From the NCBI RefSeq assembly GCF_037997115.1, contig NZ_CP150484.1:4497074-4561073 (forward strand): 64,000 nucleotides of DNA, read 5' to 3'. Within the stretch, counting starts at the first letter, position 1, and every line of letters begins with the position of its first letter. A program made the translations under genes and the position numbers. The notes under the pieces are model-generated. The model had not been told where the DNA came from. It made no database searches and saw only the letters and a list, made by a program, of their open reading frames with translations. This stretch comes from Amycolatopsis coloradensis. Lineage in GTDB: Bacteria > Actinomycetota > Actinomycetes > Mycobacteriales > Pseudonocardiaceae. This document shows, in pieces, positions 58,297-64,000 of this stretch.

Positions 58297-59441
58297 GAGG
58301 ATCGGCCCCTTTCCTTCGTCCGGCTCGACGCCGGCGCCTGATGATCGACCGGTATTCCCCGGTGGAAGATGCTCAGGAGCCGCATGGCTTCATCGAGAAC
58401 CAGCACATCAGCGCGGTCGCCGGGCCGCAACAGGCCGATGTCGGCCCCTGGATACAACCTGGCCGGAGTGCGGGTCGCCGCGTTGACGGCCGCCTCGGTG
58501 GCGATGCCGACGTCGCAGGCGTGGCGGACGGCATCGAGCAGAGTGATGGTCGTACCGACCAGAGTTCCGTCGGCGCGGCGGGCGACGCCGTCGGACACTG
58601 CGAAGTCGACGCTTCCAAGGCGGTAGTGGCCGTCCGGACAACCGCCGGCGGCGAGATCGTCGGTGACCAGAATGATCCGGTCCGCAGCCGCTTGGAAGGC
58701 CAGGTGAATCGCCTCGGGAGCCAGGTGGCTGGGGTCGGCGATCAGGCCGATGGTCACTTCACGGCGGGTGAGAGCGGCACCGACGATACCGGGGTCGCGA
58801 TGGGTGAACGGACGCATCGCGTCGAAAAGATGCGTGATCAGCCGGGCGCCGTGATCGATCGCGGCGTGTGTCGCGGCGGCGGTGGCGTCGCTGTGTCCGC
58901 AGGAGACGAGTACCCCGGACCGCACACACAGGTCGACCAGCTCCACAGCGCCCGGGAGTTCTGGAGCGAGGGTCAACTGTGTGACCGGGCCGGCGTCCAG
59001 CAGCCGCTGTGCGAGCGTGAGATCCGGAGCGCGCAGGTATTCGACGGGATGGGTGCCAGGCCGTTCCGGGGACAGGAACGGACCTTCCAGATGGACCCCG
59101 AGGACACGGGCCCCGCCGGGCACACCCTGAGCCTTGCCGGCGGTGGCGATCGCTCCGAGGGTCCGGTCGGGCCGGTCGGTGATCAGTGTCGGCTGGTAGG
59201 CCACGACGCCGGTCCGGGCCAGCGCGATCCCGGCGCGCACGTGGTCGCCGGTGTCCGCGGTCAGGAAGTCCACTCCGGCGAAGCCATTGATCTGGAGATC
59301 GATCAAACCGGGGATGGCCAGGCCACGACCGGGGCTGGAGAGCCCTACGGCGGCGACCCGGCCGGAGTCCTCGTCGATCTCCACGTCACCGGCCCGATAG
59401 TTCCCGCCCACCAGGGCACCGGCGACACCCAGCCGCTTCAT
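58293..59441 (-). CDS. nagA: N-acetylglucosamine-6-phosphate deacetylase
   Basis: 382 residues of the amidohydrolase superfamily; converts GlcNAc-6-P to GlcN-6-P and acetate. Family motifs are IPGLIDLQINGFAGVDFLTA, GVHLEGPFLSPERPGTHP (HLEGPF metal ligand), SCGHSDATAAATHAAIDHGA, THLFDAMRPFTHRDPGIVGA and LVTDDLAAGG (catalytic Asp). ATG 59441 overlaps the gap stop (ATGA); the frame is open to 59504. No nagB or PTS gene is in view. Confidence 0.92.
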   Translation of the reverse strand: MKRLGVAGALVGGNYRAGDVEIDEDSGRVAAVGLSSPGRGLAIPGLIDLQINGFAGVDFLTADTGDHVRAGIALARTGVVAYQPTLITDRPDRTLGAIATAGKAQGVPGGARVLGVHLEGPFLSPERPGTHPVEYLRAPDLTLAQRLLDAGPVTQLTLAPELPGAVELVDLCVRSGVLVSCGHSDATAAATHAAIDHGARLITHLFDAMRPFTHRDPGIVGAALTRREVTIGLIADPSHLAPEAIHLAFQAAADRIILVTDDLAAGGCPDGHYRLGSVDFAVSDGVARRADGTLVGTTITLLDAVRHACDVGIATEAAVNAATRTPARLYPGADIGLLRPGDRADVLVLDEAMRLLSIFHRGIPVDHQAPASSRTKERGRSS

Positions 59442-60457
59442 CGCGGCGGCAAGCTTCGCGCGATCAGCTCGACCAGTTCCACTGTGCGAGTCGCGTAACC
59501 CCATTCGTTGTCATACCAACCGAAGACCTTCGCCAGATGCGAGTCGGCCTTGGTCAGCGGGGCGTCGAACACGCACGAGGCCGGGTCGCCGATGATGTCG
59601 CGCGACACCACGGGCGCTTCCGTATAGCGCAGAATCCCCTTGAGGGCACCGTCCGAGGCCTCGGCGAACACATGGTTGACCTGCTCGGCGGTCACCGGGC
59701 GCTCGAGTTCGACGGTGAGGTCGGTCAGCGAGCCGTCCTCGACCGGCACGCGCACCGCGACCCCGTCGAGTTTGCCCGCCAGTTCTGGTAGGACCAGTCC
59801 GATCGCTTTGGCGGCGCCGGTGCTGGTGGGCACCACGTTGACCGCCGCCGACCGAGCCCGGCGCGGGTCCTTGTGCGGACGGTCCAGCAGGGCTTGATCG
59901 CCGGTGTAGCTGTGGATGGTGGTGAGCAGGCCGCGCCGGATACCGAACGCCGAGTGCAGAACCTTGACCATCGGCGCGACACAGTTGGTGGTGCACGACG
60001 CGTTGGAAACGATGTGATGGTTGGTGGCGTCGTAGTCGCCTTCGTTGACGCCCAGCACGATCGTCGCGTCGACGTCTTTGCCCGGCGCGGAGATCACGAC
60101 CTTCCTGGCGCCGGCGGCCAGGTGCGCGCCCGCGGCTTCACGAGTCCGGAACTTGCCGCTGGACTCGATGACGACATCGACGCCGTACTCGCCCCACGGC
60201 AGCCGGGCCGGATCGGCCTCCGCGGTGACCTGGACGAGCTGGTCGCCGACGCGGAGAGCCTCGCCGTCGACGATCTCGACAGGTGTGCGGAGTTTGCCGT
60301 AGGTGGAATCGTGGACCAGGAGGTGCGCCAGCATCTCGGGCGAGGTGATGTCGTTGACCGCCACCACTTCGATCGGGCTTTCCGGCGACTCCAGTACGCA
60401 GCGGAGGATGTCCCGCCCGATCCTGCCGAAGCCGTTGATCCCGAGCCGTACCGTCAT
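59438..60457 (-). CDS. gap: Glyceraldehyde-3-phosphate dehydrogenase
   Basis: 339 residues, type I GAPDH. It has the NAD-binding GINGFGRIGRDILRCVLES, the catalytic SNASCTTNCVAPMVKVLHSA (Cys about 155) with HSYTGDQ, and VPTSTGAAKAIG. ATG 60457 follows GGGAG. It heads an operon with nagA and DUF3048, an unusual setting. The canonical glycolytic gap is usually with pgk and tpi, so this is likely a second, specialised copy, perhaps channelling triose from amino sugars. Confidence 0.93.
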   Translation of the reverse strand: MTVRLGINGFGRIGRDILRCVLESPESPIEVVAVNDITSPEMLAHLLVHDSTYGKLRTPVEIVDGEALRVGDQLVQVTAEADPARLPWGEYGVDVVIESSGKFRTREAAGAHLAAGARKVVISAPGKDVDATIVLGVNEGDYDATNHHIVSNASCTTNCVAPMVKVLHSAFGIRRGLLTTIHSYTGDQALLDRPHKDPRRARSAAVNVVPTSTGAAKAIGLVLPELAGKLDGVAVRVPVEDGSLTDLTVELERPVTAEQVNHVFAEASDGALKGILRYTEAPVVSRDIIGDPASCVFDAPLTKADSHLAKVFGWYDNEWGYATRTVELVELIARSLPPR

Positions 60458-60675
60458 GATCGTCTCCCTTGTCGTCCTTCGGTTCACCGATGATCTGCTC
60501 GGCAACGAGGGGCGCCGTAGAGACGAAGGTCCTCCCTCGAACAGGCGAATGACCGCGTCGGATCTGTTGTGATTTGCTCCGTGCCCGCAGTGCCCGCTAA
60601 ACCCGTCGGGGTCTGCTTCAATAACCGGTCGGACGTGGAGAGCGGTTTGCTCGACAGTGAAACGAGGCGGTGACG

Positions 60676-61410
60676 ATGACCGGCGACAACGGCGGCCCGC
60701 TGCCTCAAGTGCTGCTTTGGGCTGTTGAACATGCCGCCTCACTGGGGCGCTCACTTTCCACGACTACGCTGTGCGAGGCGGCTGTCGGGCGGCTCGAGGT
60801 GGACGGCGTGGCTTTGACGATCGACACGCCGCGAGGTGTGTCCGACACCCGCTGTGCGACGAGTCCACTCGCGGAGCAGTTGGCCGAATTGCACAACACA
60901 GTCGAGGAGGGGCCGTCGGTGGACGCGTGTCGGGAGGGTATCGCCGTTCTGGCCGCCGATCTCGACACTCCGGAACTTCAAAGTCGTTGGCCATTGTTCA
61001 CACCCCTGGCGGTGGAAGCGGGTGCCCATGCGGTGTTCGCCTTGCCTTTGCGGGTCGGCTCGATCGTGCTCGGCGCTTTCTCACTGCACCGGGTTGACGC
61101 CCTTGCGCTGAGTCCCGCGTCCCTGATCGACGCGTTGGCGTTCGCCCAATTGGCGTTGCGGATGCTGCTGGACGAACACGCGGGACTACCCCGTCCGGAC
61201 GGGGCTCCCCGGATCGAAGCTTTGCCGTTGCACAGCGCGCAGGTGCACCAGGCGACCGGAATGGTCTCCGCTCAACTGCGGGTCAGTGCGCGCGACGCGC
61301 TGGCCAGTCTGCGAGCACGCGCCTTCGCGGAACAGAGAACGCTCAGCGATCTCGCTGCCGCGGTCGTGGCTCGCGAAGTTCGCTTCGCTCCCTTCAAGGA
61401 GCCGCCATGA
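60676..61410 (+). CDS. GAF and ANTAR domain regulator
   Basis: 244 residues. The GAF part spans about residues 20-165 (NTVEEGPSVDACREGIAVLA; SRWPLFTPLAVEAG), and the ANTAR helix bundle about 175-235 (SAQVHQATGMVSAQLRVSAR). ATG 60676 is favoured by GAGG 9 nt upstream; GTG 60670 is too close to it. It diverges from gap across 218 bp and is followed 55 bp later by another GAF-ANTAR gene, probably the same transcript. Confidence 0.88.
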   Translation: MTGDNGGPLPQVLLWAVEHAASLGRSLSTTTLCEAAVGRLEVDGVALTIDTPRGVSDTRCATSPLAEQLAELHNTVEEGPSVDACREGIAVLAADLDTPELQSRWPLFTPLAVEAGAHAVFALPLRVGSIVLGAFSLHRVDALALSPASLIDALAFAQLALRMLLDEHAGLPRPDGAPRIEALPLHSAQVHQATGMVSAQLRVSARDALASLRARAFAEQRTLSDLAAAVVAREVRFAPFKEPP

Positions 61411-61465
61411 CCCTCTCACCCGTTCCTCAAGGACCTCTTACGGATCAGATGACAAGGACGCTCCG

Positions 61466-62191
61466 ATGATCGAAGACCGTATCGTTGATGCGCTGGCGGA
61501 GCTGGCTGACACGTTGCTGGCCGACTTCGATGTCATAGAGTTCTTGCACCTGCTGGTGGAACGTTGTACACAGCTCTTGGACGCGGACGCGGCAGGCGTG
61601 CTGCTGACCACCCAGCACGGTCCGCTGCAACTGGTCGCCACGTCCGAGGAGTGGATACGGCTGACGGACTTGTTCCACCTTCAGACAGAGGAAGGCCCGT
61701 CACTGGATGCCTTCCAATCCGGTGTGCGGGTCGAGGAGCCGGATCTGCACGTCGCACCGGCCCGGTGGCCGAGGTTCGCGATCGCGTCCATCGATGCCGG
61801 TTTCGCCGCAGTAGCCGCGATTCCCATGCGTCTGCGAGGCGAGGCCGTCGGGGTGCTCAACATTCTCCGGCGGAACCGCGGCGAGTTCGGTGTGAGGGAC
61901 CTCCGGACCGCTCAGGCATTGGCGGACGTCGGGACGATCGGTCTGTTCCAGCATCACCCTGTTCGCCACTACGAGTTCGTGACCGAGCAGCTTCAGGCGA
62001 CGCTGGAGAGTCTCATCGTGGTCGAGCAGGCGAAGGGAGTCGTCGCCGAACAGCTGGCCGTCGACATGGCGGCCGCGCTTTCCGCGCTCCGCGGCTATGC
62101 GAGTCAGCGCAATCTGAAGTTGAGCGCGGTCGCCGGTTCCGTCATCGAAGGTGAGCTCAGCGCGTCGGCCTTGCTCGATGCTCCGGAATGA
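61466..62191 (+). CDS. GAF and ANTAR domain regulator
   Basis: 241 residues. GAF, about 15-165 (LQTEEGPSLDAFQSGVRVEE; RWPRFAIASIDAG); ANTAR, about 180-235 (LIVVEQAKGVVAEQLAVDMA). ATG 61466 follows AAGGA. It is a paralogue of the preceding gene and probably co-transcribed with it. A decayed GT87 gene follows. Confidence 0.9.
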   Translation: MIEDRIVDALAELADTLLADFDVIEFLHLLVERCTQLLDADAAGVLLTTQHGPLQLVATSEEWIRLTDLFHLQTEEGPSLDAFQSGVRVEEPDLHVAPARWPRFAIASIDAGFAAVAAIPMRLRGEAVGVLNILRRNRGEFGVRDLRTAQALADVGTIGLFQHHPVRHYEFVTEQLQATLESLIVVEQAKGVVAEQLAVDMAAALSALRGYASQRNLKLSAVAGSVIEGELSASALLDAPE

Positions 62192-62245
62192 CGCCGGGAG
62201 GTCGATCAGCCTGCGTGGTGGAAAGTTCACCCGCTTTCGGCGTGG

Positions 62246-62640
62246 TTGAATTTGCTCTTGTCGGCGTCGAGATTCTGGCGCCTCGCCGGGAGTGCTGTAT
62301 CTGTTTCCCGGCAACGTATTGCCCGATATGCGCCCTGGTTTCTGCTCGCGCTCGCCGCGGGCGTAGCCGTACGAATCGGGCAGTCGAGACAGCGGTTTCA
62401 CCGCGATGTCCGACGCCCGGATCTATCGGGCGGGAGCGCTTGCCTGGTGGAATGGTGAAGATCTGTACGACAGCTGCTTCCATGGCGGCGGGAACCGCAC
62501 GTTACCCTTACCCGCCGTTCTCGGTGGTGCAGCTGGGTGCGATTCTCGCTGTGTACCCAGTAGGTGTCCTGCTGCTGACCGCCGGCAGTACCGGCCTGTC
62601 GTGCCACATCATGCCGCTGGTGCTCGACTGGCTCGAGCCG
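62246..62640 (+). pseudogene. GT87-type mannosyltransferase remnant
   Basis: The N-terminal part of a DUF2029/GT87 membrane mannosyltransferase is readable across three frames: a first TM (RYAPWFLLALAAGVAVRIGQ), then the donor-loop signature MSDARIYRAGALAWWNGEDL (YD), then YPPFSVVQLGAILAVYPVGV. At least two frameshifts occur, and the remaining 300 or so residues are missing, cut off by the convergent secreted-protein gene. Confidence 0.65.
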
Positions 62641-63798
62641 CTACCGTCCCAATTTCCACAACAACGCGTGGCTCGCCCCACGTTCCGGGGAAATGACGAA
62701 GGCGTGCCCGACCGCGATCCCGTGATCGTTGACCGATTCGACCGTGCAGGAGTAGGTGCCGGGAGGGCAGTCGAGCGTGTGGACCACGCCGTCGCGATCC
62801 CACCAGACCGGGACATTCTGCCTCGGGCCCATCGCGGCGCCACCGACCACGACATCGTGATCGTTCTGCTGGCGCGCGTGGGTCGAGATGCTCCCGGACG
62901 GACGCTCTAGCCGGGATATCCGGCCATGGATCCAGCGGACCGCCGTCGTGCCGCTGGGAGCGCTCGAGTACCCGAGGACGGTTCCGCGTTCGGTGATCGC
63001 CGTGGCGGATGAGGTTTCGCCGGGAAGATTCGGTAGCACAGCGGGACGCCCGCCACGGTCCCAAAGGAGCGCGAAGTCGCCGCTGCCACCGACCACGGTC
63101 CCTCGATTGTTCAACCCCGCGGCGACTGCTGTCGTGATACCGGACGGTAAAGCCAACGCACGCATCTGTCCGGACGAGTTCCACAGCAGGGGCTGTGCCT
63201 TCCACGCCTCGCCGATACCGTATCCCGTGATGAGTCCGCGGTCGTTCACCGCCGTCGCCGTGATGTCCCGCAGACCGGGTGGACCGGTCAGTTCGCTGAC
63301 CCGGCCGGTCCGGTCCCAGCGAGCCGGGCGCATACCCGGCATCGCGTAGCCGATGACCGTGCCGTCGCCGGCGATGGCGTTCGCAGCGAGTCCCGTCGTG
63401 CCCGGCGGGAACTCCAAATCGATGATCCGGTGGTCAGAGGTCCAACGTACGGCGTGGATCCGGCCGTCCGTCGTCGGGGCCTGGCCGATGATCTCGTTCC
63501 GGCCGTTGATCGCCTTCGGGTAGGTCGAATCGGCGTTGTCCGGCAAATCCGGCAGGACGGTGCGTCGTCCGTCGCGGTCCCACACAGTGGGTTCATGGGA
63601 ATCGTCCGGGTTCTTCCTGCTCGTACCGATCACGAGCCCGTGGTCGTTCACATCCACCGCGTAGGCGTCCAGGACGCCGGAGATCTCGCCGAGGTCGACA
63701 TACCGCGTACTGGCGACGGCCGCGTTGTCCGACAGCCCGATGGTCGTGGCCGCCACCAGAATGGTCACGGCAGCGAGGTGTGCCACGAGTGTTCGCAT
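62641..63798 (-). CDS. Secreted HAF-repeat-like beta-propeller protein
   Basis: 385 residues with a signal peptide (MRTLVAHLAAVTILVAATTI, cleaved near residue 30). About seven repeats of a 45-residue unit follow, each with an IN/VN-x-x-G-x-x-x-G turn and a W-D-R-x-G strand: DVNDHGLVIGTS, AINGRNEIIGQ, AIAGDGTVIGYA, AVNDRGLITGYG, GLNNRGTVVGGS, AITERGTVLGYS, QNDHDVVVGG, SVNDHGIAVGHA. This is the HAF/extracellular repeat pattern. ATG 63798. Function unknown; an adhesion or binding role is usual for such propellers. Nothing supportable lies in 63799-64000. Confidence 0.82.
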   Translation of the reverse strand: MRTLVAHLAAVTILVAATTIGLSDNAAVASTRYVDLGEISGVLDAYAVDVNDHGLVIGTSRKNPDDSHEPTVWDRDGRRTVLPDLPDNADSTYPKAINGRNEIIGQAPTTDGRIHAVRWTSDHRIIDLEFPPGTTGLAANAIAGDGTVIGYAMPGMRPARWDRTGRVSELTGPPGLRDITATAVNDRGLITGYGIGEAWKAQPLLWNSSGQMRALALPSGITTAVAAGLNNRGTVVGGSGDFALLWDRGGRPAVLPNLPGETSSATAITERGTVLGYSSAPSGTTAVRWIHGRISRLERPSGSISTHARQQNDHDVVVGGAAMGPRQNVPVWWDRDGVVHTLDCPPGTYSCTVESVNDHGIAVGHAFVISPERGASHALLWKLGR

Positions 63799-64000
63799 GA
63801 GTGCTCCTCCCGATTTCGCGAATCTCCAGATTCCTGCCGAGTTCGCGGCGTGGGGTAGGGACCAAGGTCCTCGCCGGCGGAGCTGTGCCACCGAGGCGAT
63901 CAAGCCGGGACTGTGGGCCCGTCTCACCGGGACTTCGGTCTCTCCTCCTGAACTCATCACTGGTCGAAGCTGGGAAGTGACCAGACGGGAGTGCGAAATG

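Overview
The window is about 70% GC. Its gene set is typical of a filamentous actinomycete: six ANTAR regulators, an ECF41-type sigma factor with a CMD-family partner, an SAV2177-type methyltransferase and a large hybrid NRPS/PKS locus. Several intergenic palindromes look like the dispersed ones I associate with Amycolatopsis. I therefore infer a Pseudonocardiaceae chromosome, most likely Amycolatopsis. No tRNA, rRNA, CRISPR array, IS element or phage gene was seen.

Left arm (1-22.2 kb). It opens with a class III aminotransferase, a phosphotransacetylase, a YeiH-type exporter, a divergent LysR regulator and an amino acid permease. Together these resemble a taurine/C2-sulfonate module, although xsc is not in view. 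Next come an ECF41 sigma factor with its divergent CMD-family partner and an NmrA-like gene, a decayed haloalkane-dehalogenase-like gene, a CoA-transferase, two GAF-ANTAR genes, an SDR/MarR pair, a LysE exporter, a hydrolase/MerR pair, an SAM methyltransferase and an EamA transporter. Two further ANTAR genes follow, then a LacI regulator and a phytanoyl-CoA dioxygenase-like gene that diverge around a perfect 26-bp palindrome.

Centre (22.8-47.4 kb). This is a hybrid NRPS/PKS biosynthetic cluster, all on the plus strand and mostly joined by 4-nt stop/start overlaps. The order is: a 21-aa coupled leader ORF; A-PCP-KS with no AT; A-PCP-C-PCP; KS-AT-KR-DH-ACP (non-canonical order); a 324-bp gap holding a perfect 18-bp hairpin; C-A-PCP (asparagine-like code); C-A-PCP-TE-MFS (serine-like code, Cys in place of the TE serine, and a whole transporter fused at the C-terminus); two tandem paralogous ATP-grasp ligases; and a SyrP/TauD-like dioxygenase. 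I recognise no known product. It is the best candidate here for an undescribed system: a peptide-polyketide containing Asn (possibly beta-hydroxylated) and Ser, released and exported by one polypeptide, with one or two ATP-grasp ligation steps.

Right arm (47.8-64 kb). Here lie an MFS exporter with an ArsR sensor, and a second ArsR sensor with a P1B-4-type metal ATPase. A GH43-like secreted protein follows. The stretch then becomes rich in decayed genes: a WD/TolB-like gene broken in two places, pentapeptide and CHAD remnants, an alcohol dehydrogenase with a one-base homopolymer frameshift, and a GT87 remnant. Intact genes include the DUF4342/LiaF-like pair, the gap-nagA-DUF3048 operon, two more GAF-ANTAR genes and a secreted HAF-repeat-like protein. 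Specificity codes, domain limits and start sites were read by hand and were not checked against databases.
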